Assembly: GCF_010728925.1 (NCBI RefSeq)
Contig: NZ_AP022608.1
Coordinates: 5,332,001-5,396,000, forward strand
From: Mycolicibacterium gadium
GTDB taxonomy: Bacteria > Actinomycetota > Actinomycetes > Mycobacteriales > Mycobacteriaceae
Reading direction: 5' to 3'
Length of the DNA stretch: 64,000 nt
The notes below the pieces were generated by a model, which worked only from the letters and a program-made list of their open reading frames with translations, made no database searches and was not told the origin of the DNA. This document shows positions 19,973 to 27,802 of this stretch, in pieces. The stretch's first letter is position 1, and each line of letters starts with the position of its first letter. A program made the translations under genes and the position numbers.

Positions 19973-21712
19973 TCAACCGCGGGGCACGCGCTCCACGCCC
20001 ATGCCCAGCCGTTCCGGCAGGTGCATGCGGGCGAAGATCTGTGCGACGTCAGCTGGCGCCGAGGCCCGTGTCAGGGCGCTGACCAGGATCATCGTGGCGA
20101 ATGCCAGCGGAACGGTGACCGCGGCGGGGTACCCGATCATCACCGCGGGCCAGCCGCCGAGAACGTCCTCGTCGATCCCACCCGCCACGGCCACGGTGAC
20201 CGCGGTGCCCGACAGCACGCCGCCGACCACCAGGCCGCAGGCGGCACCCCAGGCGGTCAGCCCCCGCCACCAGATACCGAGCACGAGCAGCGGGCACAAC
20301 GTGGACGCGGCGACGGCGAACGCCAGGCCGACGCTGCGGGACAACTCCAGCTCGCCGGTGGTGGCCAGTGACAGCGGAATCGGGATCAGTCCGCCGACCA
20401 CCGCGGCCACCCGGAAGTCCCGCACCCGGCCGCGCATCACGTCGGTGGCCAACGCCCCCGCGATGCTGACCAGCAGCCCGGACGACGTCGCAAGGAACGC
20501 CGCGATGGCACCGGCGGCGACGAGTGCGGCAAGCAACTGCCCCGCCGGCCCGCCGATCGCGGTCGACGGCGCGAGAAGGACCGCGGCGTCGGCGTTCCCG
20601 GTGATCAGGATCCGCGGAACGTAGAGGCGTGAGAAGACCCCGAGCAGCGTCGGAAACAGATAGAACAGCGACAGCAGAGCGATGACCGCCAGCGCTGTAC
20701 GCCGGGCCGCGCGGCCGTCGGGGTTGGTGTAGAAACGCACGAGCACGTGCGGTAAACCCATGGTGCCCAGGAACGTTGCGACGATGATCGACAGCACCTG
20801 ATAGAGCGGATGGTCACCGCCGAGCCCGCTGCCGGACGCGATCCACTCGGTGCCGCTGCTGGGTGTGCCTGCCACCACAGGTGTCGCTGCGCCCGCGGCA
20901 AGGATCAGTGTCGTGCCTGCTTTGAGGGTATGAGCGCCCGGCGCCGGGATCGGCTGGGCGTCAACGGGTGTGCCGTCGAGCATGCCCGTCACCGTGATGC
21001 CTGCCGGATCGGCGACCCGAACCATCACATCGGTTTCGATCGCGACCGTGGTGGCCGCGGTGACCGTAGGAGGCATCGGGCCACCGAGATCGCCGCGGTC
21101 GGTGACGAACAGGCCGAGCAGCGCGAGCGCGGGTATCGCGATCGCGGTCAGTTTCAACCAGTATTGGAACGCCTGGACAAACGTGATCGACCGCATACCG
21201 CCGGCCACCACGTTCGAGATGACGATGGCGCCGACCACCAATGGCCCCACCCAAACCGGTAGACCCAGAAGGGCTTTCAGCGCGAGCCCGGCACCTTGGT
21301 ATTGCGGCACCAGGTAGTAGATGCACACCACCACGACGACGATCATGGCGACCTTGCGCAGCCTCGCCGAGCCCAGTCGGAACTCGGCGAAGTCGGGCAC
21401 CGTATAGGCGCCGGTGCGACGCAGCGGCGCGGCGACGAACAGCAGCAGGCCGAGATATCCCGCGGTGAAGCCGACCGGATACCACAGCGCGTCGGCGCCG
21501 TATTTGGCGATCAGCCCGGCGACGCCGAGGAACGATGCGGCCGAGAGGTATTCGCCGGAGATCGCGGCGGCGTTCCATTGCGGACCGACGGTGCGTGAGG
21601 CGACCAGGAAGTCGGATGTGGTGCGGGAGAACCGCACCCCGTAGACGCCGATGGCGACGGTCGCGATGACGGCCACGAGCAGGGCGGCCGCCGTCAAGGG
21701 CGAGCCGGTCAT
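19973..21712 (-). CDS. Second sodium/solute symporter (ActP/MctC-like) with an extracytoplasmic insertion
   Basis: A 579-residue SSS transporter. The N-terminal half has FLVASRTVGPQWNAAAISGEYLSAASFLGVAG and GGMRSITFVQAFQYWLK; GLPHVLVRFYTNPDGRAARR follows at about residue 345. Between the sixth helix and that segment lies a hydrophilic insertion of about 90 residues, rich in Thr/Val/Ala (PPTVTAATTVAIETDV onward), with no counterpart in the neighbouring ActP-like protein. It starts at ATG 21712, overlapping the small membrane protein by 4 nt. It is last in a four-gene operon with a LytS/LytTR two-component system, which probably controls it in response to the carboxylate it carries. Confidence 0.88.
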   Translation of the reverse strand: MTGSPLTAAALLVAVIATVAIGVYGVRFSRTTSDFLVASRTVGPQWNAAAISGEYLSAASFLGVAGLIAKYGADALWYPVGFTAGYLGLLLFVAAPLRRTGAYTVPDFAEFRLGSARLRKVAMIVVVVVCIYYLVPQYQGAGLALKALLGLPVWVGPLVVGAIVISNVVAGGMRSITFVQAFQYWLKLTAIAIPALALLGLFVTDRGDLGGPMPPTVTAATTVAIETDVMVRVADPAGITVTGMLDGTPVDAQPIPAPGAHTLKAGTTLILAAGAATPVVAGTPSSGTEWIASGSGLGGDHPLYQVLSIIVATFLGTMGLPHVLVRFYTNPDGRAARRTALAVIALLSLFYLFPTLLGVFSRLYVPRILITGNADAAVLLAPSTAIGGPAGQLLAALVAAGAIAAFLATSSGLLVSIAGALATDVMRGRVRDFRVAAVVGGLIPIPLSLATTGELELSRSVGLAFAVAASTLCPLLVLGIWWRGLTAWGAACGLVVGGVLSGTAVTVAVAGGIDEDVLGGWPAVMIGYPAAVTVPLAFATMILVSALTRASAPADVAQIFARMHLPERLGMGVERVPRG

Positions 21713-22083
21713 GGTTCGCTGTCGACGACGCCGACGAAGTCGCGCTCCGCCTGTTCGGCCAGGCGCACGTAGAGCCGTCCGACGCCGTAGAAGAAGGGAT
21801 ACACCAGGACCGCGAGCACGAGCCAGTTGAGCCGGATTCCGGCGACGCTGATGGCCGCGAGATCTGGAAACGCCGCATTGAGCAAGGGAATTGCGACGAC
21901 GGCACACACGACCACGGCGGCCAGGCGCAGCGCCAGCCCGAGCTGGGCGCGAACCAGGCCGCGCACCAACGCGTCGCCGACCTGCGTCTGTTCCTGCACC
22001 TCGACACGGGTGCGCACCATGCGGGCACCGCGCCGCTGCGACAGCACGACGCGTTCGCGTTGCGGCCGTTCCCCGCTAGTCAT
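21709..22083 (-). CDS. Small two-helix membrane protein, DUF485-like partner of the symporter
   Basis: A 124-residue protein with a basic N-terminal third (RPQRERVVLSQRRGARMVRTRVEVQ), two helices (ALRLAAVVVCAVVAIPLLNAAF and NWLVLAVLVYPFFYGVGRLYVRLA) and an acidic tail. It occupies the position of DUF485 accessory subunits before an SSS symporter and has the same topology, although similarity is weak. It overlaps the LytTR gene by 8 nt upstream and the symporter by 4 nt downstream. Confidence 0.78.
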   Translation of the reverse strand: MTSGERPQRERVVLSQRRGARMVRTRVEVQEQTQVGDALVRGLVRAQLGLALRLAAVVVCAVVAIPLLNAAFPDLAAISVAGIRLNWLVLAVLVYPFFYGVGRLYVRLAEQAERDFVGVVDSEP

Positions 22084-22840
22084 CGGGTTTCAGGTTCCGC
22101 ATCGGGTCGCGGACGACACGGTCGCGCAGTTCGCGGGCCTGTCGCCGGCTGACCGGCAGCTCGACCGGCGGCGAGGCGCCGTTGGCGCGCAGGCGCACCA
22201 GCACGCCGCCGTCGCTGTTGCGCAGCCCGGTGACCAGTCGCAGCGCCACCAGATACGACCGGTGCACCCGGTGGAAACCCTTGTCGCGCCAACGACTTTC
22301 CAGGGTGCTCAGCGGAATGCGGACCAGGTGGGACCCCGACGCCGAGTGCAGCCGCGCGTAGTCGCCCTCGGCCTCCACCCAACCGATGGTGTCCCGTGGG
22401 ACCAGGTGCGTGACGCCGCCCAGTTCGGCGGGAATCACGTCGTCGTCAGGCTGATCGGTGGGTTCGGTGACCCGCGCCGTCAGCACGCGTCGCACCGCCT
22501 CATCGAGGCGGTCTTGGCGGATCGGCTTGAGCAGGTAGTCCAGCGCGCCGACGTCGAATGCCGCGACGGCCTTGTCGTCGTGGGCCGTGACGAACACGAT
22601 GGCCGGCCGGTGCGAGAAATTGGCGAGCACACCGGCGAGCTCGATGCCGGACAGCCCGGGCATGTTGATGTCGAGGAAGATCGCGTCGACGTTGCAGCGG
22701 TTGAGTTCACGCAAAGCCGATGTGGCGTCGCCGGCGCGCAGCACTCTGCCGATGTCACCGTGCTGGTCGAGGAGGTAGGCGAGCTCGTCGAGCGCGGGCG
22801 CCTCGTCGTCGACCGCGAGCACCGTAAGGAGCTTGTTCAT
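22076..22840 (-). CDS. LytTR-family response regulator
   Basis: A 254-residue regulator. The receiver domain (residues 5-120) has the acidic pair VDDE at 10-13, phospho-acceptor Asp in AIFLDINMPGLSG, and Lys in YLLKPI. The C-terminal LytTR domain (about 150-245; WVEAEGDYARLHS, FHRVHRSYLVALRLV) binds DNA as beta-strands to direct repeats. Starts at ATG 22840, coupled to the kinase by ATGA. Related BtsR/YpdB systems of E. coli control pyruvate transporters, and here it sits in an operon with a monocarboxylate-type symporter. Confidence 0.92.
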   Translation of the reverse strand: MNKLLTVLAVDDEAPALDELAYLLDQHGDIGRVLRAGDATSALRELNRCNVDAIFLDINMPGLSGIELAGVLANFSHRPAIVFVTAHDDKAVAAFDVGALDYLLKPIRQDRLDEAVRRVLTARVTEPTDQPDDDVIPAELGGVTHLVPRDTIGWVEAEGDYARLHSASGSHLVRIPLSTLESRWRDKGFHRVHRSYLVALRLVTGLRNSDGGVLVRLRANGASPPVELPVSRRQARELRDRVVRDPMRNLKPDD

Positions 22841-24075
22841 ACGCGCACGCCCGCGCGGAATTTGGGTACTCGCATCACGACCTTTGTGCCTGCGCCGACT
22901 GCTGTTTCGACCACCAGACCGTAGTCGTTGCCGAAGGCCGCGCGCAGGCGGTGATCGACATTGGTCAGCCCCACGTGTGCGGAGTCCTTCTTCTCCTCGG
23001 CCAGTGCCCCGTCGTCGGCCAGTGCCCCCTCGTTGGTCAGGGCCCCGTCGTTGGTCAGGACGTCGCCGTGGCCGGTGCGCAACGTGTCGGGGTCCATCCC
23101 GACGCCGTTGTCCTCGATCGTGATGACGCAATCCGATCCTTCGTCACGGGCGATGATCTCGATCTCGCCACCGCGCTGTCCGGCGAAGCCGTGCCGGACC
23201 GCGTTCTCGACCAGGGGCTGCAGCGCGAGAAACGGTACGACGACGTTGAGCACCTCCGGCGCGACCTGAAGCCTGACCTTGAGGGCGTCGCCGAATCGCG
23301 CACGCTCGAGCGTGAGATAGCGGTCGATGTTGCGCAGCTCGTCGGCGAGCGTCGTGTACTGCCCCGCGGCCCGGAACGAGTAGCGGGTGAAATCGGCGAA
23401 CTCGAGGATGAGCTCGCGGGCGCGGTCGGGGTCGGTGCGCACGAACGACGCGATCGTGTTCAGCGCGTTGTAGATGAAGTGGGGGCTGATCTGCGCGCGC
23501 AGGGCGAGCACCTCGGCGCGGTCGAGTCGGGCGCGGGAGGCGTCGAGTTCGGCGAGCTCGATCTGGCTGGTCGCGTACCGGGCAACCTCACCGACGGCGC
23601 CGAGCAGGCCGGGCGCGGGGGCGCGGGCGGTCACGACGACGAGGGCGCCGAGTGCGTCGCCACCCTCGGCGAGCATCGGCTGCGCGACAACCGTCGACGT
23701 CCGCGCGTGGGTGAGCATTCGTCGTCCACCGGCGATCGACTCGTGGGCTGCGCGCTCGCATGCGTCGAACACGTCGGGCGTCCACAGTGCGTCGTCTTCG
23801 GGATCCTGCGCGAGCAGTCGGCCCTCGGCGGAGAAGATCGCCACACCCTCGGTCCCGGTGAGCCCGCGCAGAAACGGGGCGGCGGTGTCGGCGGATTCGG
23901 TGTCCAGGCCCTGGCGCAGGGCCCGGGCGGCCAGTGACGCGGTGTGCAGGGCCGCGTGGACGGCGCGCTCGGTGGGGGTCGCGACGACCCGGCGCGTGCG
24001 CACCGTGATGACCGCGGCGCCCACCGCGGCCACGAGCAGCACCGCAGCCAGGATTATTGCGAGCTCGCCGGACAT
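22837..24075 (-). CDS. LytS-type sensor histidine kinase
   Basis: A 412-residue kinase with one N-terminal helix (residues 5-27), a GAF-like sensor region (about 60-160, including VAIFSAEGRLLAQ and DALGALVVVTA), a His_kinase domain with phospho-acceptor His in QISPHFIYNALNTI (about residue 200), and an HATPase domain (PLVENAVRHGF N-box, DNGVGM G-box). The ATP lid contains a tandem repeat of six residues (see 22999-23052). First gene of the operon kinase, regulator, small membrane protein, symporter. The sensed signal is probably cytoplasmic or carboxylate-related; this is inference. Confidence 0.92.
   Translation of the reverse strand: MSGELAIILAAVLLVAAVGAAVITVRTRRVVATPTERAVHAALHTASLAARALRQGLDTESADTAAPFLRGLTGTEGVAIFSAEGRLLAQDPEDDALWTPDVFDACERAAHESIAGGRRMLTHARTSTVVAQPMLAEGGDALGALVVVTARAPAPGLLGAVGEVARYATSQIELAELDASRARLDRAEVLALRAQISPHFIYNALNTIASFVRTDPDRARELILEFADFTRYSFRAAGQYTTLADELRNIDRYLTLERARFGDALKVRLQVAPEVLNVVVPFLALQPLVENAVRHGFAGQRGGEIEIIARDEGSDCVITIEDNGVGMDPDTLRTGHGDVLTNDGALTNEGALADDGALAEEKKDSAHVGLTNVDHRLRAAFGNDYGLVVETAVGAGTKVVMRVPKFRAGVRV
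22999..23052. repeat. 18-bp tandem repeat inside the LytS-type kinase gene
   Basis: Three 18-bp units (22999-23016, 23017-23034, 23035-23052) plus a partial fourth encode LTNDGA, LTNEGA and LADDGA in the kinase, between the G1 box (DNGVGM) and the GLTNVDHRL segment. It lies in the flexible ATP lid, where length change is tolerable. Copy number may vary between strains. Confidence 0.8.
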
Positions 24076-24101
24076 CTCACCTCATCGGATAGAGGTCAAT
24101 T

Positions 24102-24107
24102 TAAACT
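24102..24107 (+). promoter_or_regulatory. -10 element of a likely leaderless promoter
   Basis: TAAACT (TANNNT consensus) ends 6 nt before the GTG of the HhH-GPD gene at 24114, placing transcription start at or next to the start codon. No Shine-Dalgarno is present, consistent with a leaderless mRNA. Confidence 0.55.
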
Positions 24108-24113
24108 GGCGAG

Positions 24114-24692
24114 GTGGCAAAACTGCAGCTGGTTCAAGATCCCGCGGCCGACGAACTGCTCGAATCCAATCCATTCGCGTTGCTGACCGGTATGACGCTG
24201 GATCAGCAGTACCCGATGGAGCATGCATTCGCGGGCCCGAAGAAGATCGCCGACCGCATCGGTGGGTTCGATGTCAGGGAGATCGCCGATTACGACCCCG
24301 AAGAGTTCGCCGCGCTGTGTTCGAAAACCCCTGCGATACATCGCTTTCCAGGATCCATGGCCAAGAAGATCCAGGCCATCGCCCAGCTCATCGTCACCGA
24401 CTATGGCGGAGATACGGCGGGGCTGTGGACGTCCGGCGATCCGGACGGGGCCGAGGTGCTTCGTCGCATCAAGGCGCTGCCCGGGTTCGGCGAGCAGAAG
24501 GCCAAGATCTTCCTCGCCCTGCTCGGCAAGCAATACGGCGTGACGCCGGCGGGGTGGCGCAAGGCCGCCGGCGATTACGGGAAGGCCGGCTCGTTCCTGT
24601 CGGTGGCCGACGTGGTCGATCCCGGTTCGCTGGAAAGGGTGCGGAACTACAAGAAGCAGGCCAAGGCGGCGGCCAAGGCCGCGAAAGGCTAG
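24114..24692 (+). CDS. HhH-GPD family protein lacking the catalytic Asp (Rv1156 homologue)
   Basis: A 192-residue helical protein with a helix-hairpin-helix reading ALPGFGEQKAKIFLALLG (about residues 124-141), as in EndoIII-like DNA glycosylases. The Asp that normally follows about 20 residues after the hairpin (VDTH in EndoIII) is not present, and there is no iron-sulfur Cys cluster, so glycosylase activity is doubtful. The C-terminus is Lys/Ala-rich (KKQAKAAAKAAKG), suited to DNA binding. It matches the Rv1156 type by order and size. The stop overlaps the convergent recombinase gene by 4 nt. Confidence 0.86.
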   Translation: MAKLQLVQDPAADELLESNPFALLTGMTLDQQYPMEHAFAGPKKIADRIGGFDVREIADYDPEEFAALCSKTPAIHRFPGSMAKKIQAIAQLIVTDYGGDTAGLWTSGDPDGAEVLRRIKALPGFGEQKAKIFLALLGKQYGVTPAGWRKAAGDYGKAGSFLSVADVVDPGSLERVRNYKKQAKAAAKAAKG

Positions 24693-25075
24693 CTCGGCTC
24701 GCGGTGGGGTTGCAGGTCGAGTTCGGCCAGGCCGCGCAGGATCCCTGCGACGACACGACCTGTCGCCGTGCCGGTGTCCAGACCCTCGCGCAACGCCCGC
24801 AGTCGCAATCCGCGATCGGTGAGGTCGGCGATGGTTCGGGTGACCTCTGCGGTCGAGCGGCCGAGGCGGTCGAGCGCGACGACGATGACCGTGTCACCGG
24901 AGCGGGCGTAGCTCAGCATCGCGTACAACCCGGCGCGGGCGCGGTCGGCCGTTTCGGACACCCTGTCGGTGAACACCCGTCTGGGGTCGACGCCCTCGGC
25001 GCTGAGCGCGGCGAGCTGACCCTCGAGGTTCTGCCCGACGGCGCTCGCGGCGGCGTAACCCAAAATGCAGGTCAT
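24689..25075 (-). CDS. Truncated serine recombinase (resolvase N-terminal domain only)
   Basis: A 128-residue protein matching the serine resolvase catalytic domain: GYAAAS at the N-terminus, FTDRVSE, SYARSGDTVIVVALDRLGRS and GLDTGTATGRVVAGILRGLAELD. The nucleophile Ser of the usual Y-A-R-V-S motif is kept, but its Arg is Ala (Y-A-A-A-S); the two Arg of DRLGRS remain. The protein stops directly after the catalytic domain, without the helix-turn-helix DNA-binding domain (usual length 180 or more). No inverted repeats or partner transposase are nearby. Likely a degenerate or repurposed recombinase. Start chosen at ATG 25075 because the fold begins there. Confidence 0.75.
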   Translation of the reverse strand: MTCILGYAAASAVGQNLEGQLAALSAEGVDPRRVFTDRVSETADRARAGLYAMLSYARSGDTVIVVALDRLGRSTAEVTRTIADLTDRGLRLRALREGLDTGTATGRVVAGILRGLAELDLQPHREPS

Positions 25076-25184
25076 GCATTCAAGGTCCCACGGCACCCAC
25101 GAGTGGGGAAGAGGCGCGGCGCCTTCGAGGCTGGCTAACTGCCGAACTGTTACCGAATGTCGACCTAGCGGCCGAAACCGCGCG

Positions 25185-25844
25185 CTAAGCGCGAAACGGC
25201 TCACCGTCGAAGCGCTCGCGGGTCGCGATCTCGGCAACCGGCTTGCGGGTGAGCCTGCGCACCTGCTTCACCGGTTTGCCGATCGGCAGCAGCGCGGCGA
25301 TCGCGTAGTCCTCTGGGATACCGAGCAGGTCCTTGGCGCGGGGTTCCTCGGCCACGGTCACGGTCGCCAGCACGCCGCCATAGCCCTCATCACGCGCAGC
25401 GAGCAGGATGTTCCACACGAATGGATACACCGACGCGCCCGCGATCAGCCCGATCCGGTCGAGGTGCTGGTCGAATGCCGCGCACACGTTCAGGTCCACG
25501 CACACCACCAGGACGGCTCCGCAGTAGACGAACGGAAGATAGGGACCCGCCTCGGTCGCGGCGACTTCCTCCGTCGTGACCTGCATGGGCTTCACCGGAT
25601 TCCACGGGAATTCGCCGTTCTTGACCTGAGCCGTGTAGCGGCGCGCACCCGTCACGCTGAGGTCGGCCAGCGCCTTCCGGGTCTCGCGATCGCGGATCAC
25701 GATGACATGGGTGCCTTGGCGGTTGCCGCCGGTGGGCGCGAACCGAGCGTTGTCGAGGATGCGCTCGAGCACCTCGTCGGGCACGGGGTCGTCGGTGAAT
25801 CGACGGACAGCACCGGTTGTTCGCATGACGTCGGAAAGCTCCAT
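25185..25844 (-). CDS. Nitroreductase-family flavoprotein
   Basis: A 219-residue FMN enzyme. Residues 4-40 (DVMRTTGAVRRFTDDPVPDEVLERILDNARFAPTGGNRQG) show the nitroreductase flavin-binding Arg-Arg and the APTGGN loop; a GYGGVLATV segment near residue 165 is the second FMN-binding loop. Such enzymes reduce nitro groups, enones or quinones with NAD(P)H. The ATG at 25844 is used; Met codons 12-15 nt upstream (MMLG) are possible. It is divergent from the small DUF1059 gene, sharing a 33-nt promoter gap. Confidence 0.88.
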   Translation of the reverse strand: MELSDVMRTTGAVRRFTDDPVPDEVLERILDNARFAPTGGNRQGTHVIVIRDRETRKALADLSVTGARRYTAQVKNGEFPWNPVKPMQVTTEEVAATEAGPYLPFVYCGAVLVVCVDLNVCAAFDQHLDRIGLIAGASVYPFVWNILLAARDEGYGGVLATVTVAEEPRAKDLLGIPEDYAIAALLPIGKPVKQVRRLTRKPVAEIATRERFDGEPFRA

Positions 25845-25877
25845 GCCCAACATCATCGGCTGTGGGAAGCTAAAGGT

Positions 25878-26024
25878 ATGAAGACACACCTGAATTGCCC
25901 GTGCGGCGAGGCGATCCGCGGTGAGAACGAGGACGATCTCGTCGAGAAGGCTCAGGCTCACCTGTCAGAGGTGCATCCCGGCCGCGATTACGACCGAGAT
26001 GCCATCCTCTTCATGGCTTACTGA
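25878..26024 (+). CDS. DUF1059-type small protein
   Basis: A 48-residue protein with a CPCG pair near the N-terminus, ENEDDLVEKAQAHLSEVHPGRDYDRDAIL as a predicted helix containing a His, and a C-terminal FMAY. This is the DUF1059 pattern (Cys-x-Cys-Gly plus HxxxxH-like helix), which suggests metal binding; function is not established. AAAGG lies 4 nt before the ATG. Confidence 0.82.
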   Translation: MKTHLNCPCGEAIRGENEDDLVEKAQAHLSEVHPGRDYDRDAILFMAY

Positions 26025-26034
26025 GCCGCCCGCG

Positions 26035-27015
26035 TCAGGGGACGACCGTCGAACCGATGGTCGGCATGAACTGGCATTGCTTCTCGGTCGTGGTGACCTG
26101 ACCGAAGATCGTCGAGATGATGCTGCCCGAACCGGTGTCGGCAATCGCCGTCAGCGTGGTCGGCCCCTGGGGGTTGATGTCTGACCGTGGCACCAGGGTG
26201 GCTCCGCCGGACTTGCCGGTCGTCAGGTTCACCCAGGTGACGTTCAGCGGCAGCTTCTGCTCCGCAGCGGGACCCGGGGTGCCGATCGCGGTGAATACGT
26301 AGGCCGTCTGGCCCGGTCCCGGTCCCGGCGTCGGGATCTTCGCGGGACCCGCCACCGAAATCGCTGTGGCGAGCACGTTTCCCCCATCCTTGAGGCATCC
26401 GTTGCTGATCGACGGGTACAGGAAGTCCTGCGTCGTCGGGGAGTCCGGACCGAAGTCGGGGCCGCCGGGCGCTGCGGCGGGTGCGGCGGCAGCGGGATCC
26501 GGGCCTGGCGCAGGTGCCGGCGCGGGGACCGGAACGGCGACCTCCGGTGCGGGACCGGGCGCCGGCGCTGCGGCCTCGGGCGCGGGTAGTGCCGCGGCGG
26601 CCTCGGGGGCAGGCAGTTCCTCCGGCGCGGGACCGACGGCATGGGCGGGATTGACCCCCGCGGGCAGGTGCGCCACCGTGCCCGGCGCCGCACCGGGGGC
26701 TGGCGTGTGGGCGACGAACTGGTTGACGGCCGACGCGACGTTGCGTGAGTCGGGCGGTGCGGCGGCGTCGCCGGCGAACACCGCGGCGGCGGCCATCAAC
26801 GTCGAGGCCGCGCTGGTCGGATCGGCGGCGGCCTGCTGAATGATCGGTCCGAGACTCTGTACCGCAGGGAGACCAGGGGCCTGCAGCGCGTCGATGGGTT
26901 GTGCCGGGGCGGGCGCCGGCTGTGCGCCGGCCACACCGGTCACGCCGCCGAACAGCAGCGTGACCGATGAGCCGAGCGCAACGGCAGCGGTGGCGAACAT
27001 CGTCGGAGTTGACAT
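26035..27015 (-). CDS. Secreted Ala/Pro-rich protein (Rv1157c-like)
   Basis: A 326-residue exported protein. The signal peptide (hydrophobic residues about 7-28) ends in VAGA, with likely cleavage before QPAPAP. Residues about 105-195 are a low-complexity Pro/Ala/Glu linker (EAAAALPAPEAAAPAPG and similar), likely spanning the cell wall. The C-terminal 130 residues form a compact Gly/Thr-rich domain with two Cys (NGCLKDGG and KQCQF) that may form a disulfide. It matches Rv1157c by position before pimE. Function unknown. Confidence 0.84.
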   Translation of the reverse strand: MSTPTMFATAAVALGSSVTLLFGGVTGVAGAQPAPAPAQPIDALQAPGLPAVQSLGPIIQQAAADPTSAASTLMAAAAVFAGDAAAPPDSRNVASAVNQFVAHTPAPGAAPGTVAHLPAGVNPAHAVGPAPEELPAPEAAAALPAPEAAAPAPGPAPEVAVPVPAPAPAPGPDPAAAAPAAAPGGPDFGPDSPTTQDFLYPSISNGCLKDGGNVLATAISVAGPAKIPTPGPGPGQTAYVFTAIGTPGPAAEQKLPLNVTWVNLTTGKSGGATLVPRSDINPQGPTTLTAIADTGSGSIISTIFGQVTTTEKQCQFMPTIGSTVVP

Positions 27016-27069
27016 ATTTCCCCCTGAGAGTGGTTGTGGTGGTCTTCTCGGTCGACGTCGCCGCTGCCG

Positions 27070-27627
27070 TCAGGGCAGTGCCGACAACGGCAGCATCAGC
27101 GGTGCGGCACCGGCGGCGGGAAGCGCCGCGGGAGCGGCGGCCGCAGGAGCAGCCAGCGCCGGTGCGGCGGCCGCGGCGGGTGCGGCGGCCGTCGACGCTG
27201 CCGGCAGGAGACCGGCCAACGGCGTTCCGGCGGGCAACAGCGATGCGAGACCGGTCAGCGGTGCCGCAGCGTCGGTCAGCAGGTTGGCCGGGTTGGTCGC
27301 AGGCGCTGCCGCTGTGGCGACCGGCGCTGCGGTGGGCAGCGCCGGAGCTGGCGGCAGGGTGACCGACGCGGTCGCGGTCTGCGGCGCGGCGGCGGGTGCG
27401 GCCGGGGTGGCGGCGGTGGTCAGCATCGACGTGAAGCCCTGCATGAGTTGCGTCGCTGCGGCCGGATTGGATGCGAGCTGCTGGATGAACGGCAGACCCG
27501 GAACGCCGGGGGTCGGTGCGGGTGCTGCGGGCTGGGCGGAAGCGGTTCCGCTCAAGGCCACTGCAGCCGTGACGGCTCCCGCGGCCGCGATCATTGTGGT
27601 CGCGAAGAGTTTTCTGGTGCTGTGCAT
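27070..27627 (-). CDS. Secreted Ala/Pro-rich protein (Rv1158c-like)
   Basis: A 185-residue exported protein: basic start MHSTRKLF, hydrophobic core to residue 32, cleavage after ASA. The mature part has FIQQLASNPAAATQLMQGFTSML and a long Ala/Pro-rich tail. It resembles the N-terminal layout of the neighbouring 26035-27015 product (IIQQAAADPTSAASTLM), so the two are probably paralogues. The start at 27627 is supported by GGGAGAA just upstream; a longer frame lacks a signal peptide. Function unknown. Confidence 0.82.
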   Translation of the reverse strand: MHSTRKLFATTMIAAAGAVTAAVALSGTASAQPAAPAPTPGVPGLPFIQQLASNPAAATQLMQGFTSMLTTAATPAAPAAAPQTATASVTLPPAPALPTAAPVATAAAPATNPANLLTDAAAPLTGLASLLPAGTPLAGLLPAASTAAAPAAAAAPALAAPAAAAPAALPAAGAAPLMLPLSALP

Positions 27628-27672
27628 GGTTCTCCCATTCAGGTTGGTCGGCACGCCTCGACCCGAAGCTAC

Positions 27673-27730
27673 GGTGTTACTGGTGTTACTCAAGTGACAC
27701 GTGTGGCATTTATGCAACCGTTACGGTTGC
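27673..27730. repeat. Direct repeat and palindrome upstream of pimE
   Basis: In the 175-nt gap between the divergent Rv1158c-like gene and pimE, GGTGTTACT occurs twice in perfect tandem (27673-27681, 27682-27690). A 17-bp palindrome GCAACCGT-T-ACGGTTGC follows (27714-27730). A related half-site TAACGGTTA lies at about 27737-27745. Spacing and symmetry suggest a regulator site for one or both genes; the regulator is not identified. Confidence 0.55.
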
Positions 27731-27802
27731 GAGGGCTAACGGTTACCGGTCGATAGAGTCGTACGGATAGACACGCCGACCACCGCCTCGACCGCGTCGC
27801 GA

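Noticed and set aside
24689..25075. Treating the serine recombinase as a mobile element or integrase of an island
   Set aside because: No inverted repeats, att site, tRNA or transposase partner was found, and the protein lacks a DNA-binding domain.
27673..27690. Naming the GTAAC-type tandem repeat as an MtrA or GlnR site
   Set aside because: The 9-bp period does not match the 11-bp spacing expected for those regulators.
26366..27697. Long plus-strand Gly/Ala-rich frames that look PE_PGRS-like
   Set aside because: They are antisense to two secreted Ala/Pro-rich genes with clear signal peptides; Gly/Ala runs arise from complementing Pro/Ala codons.
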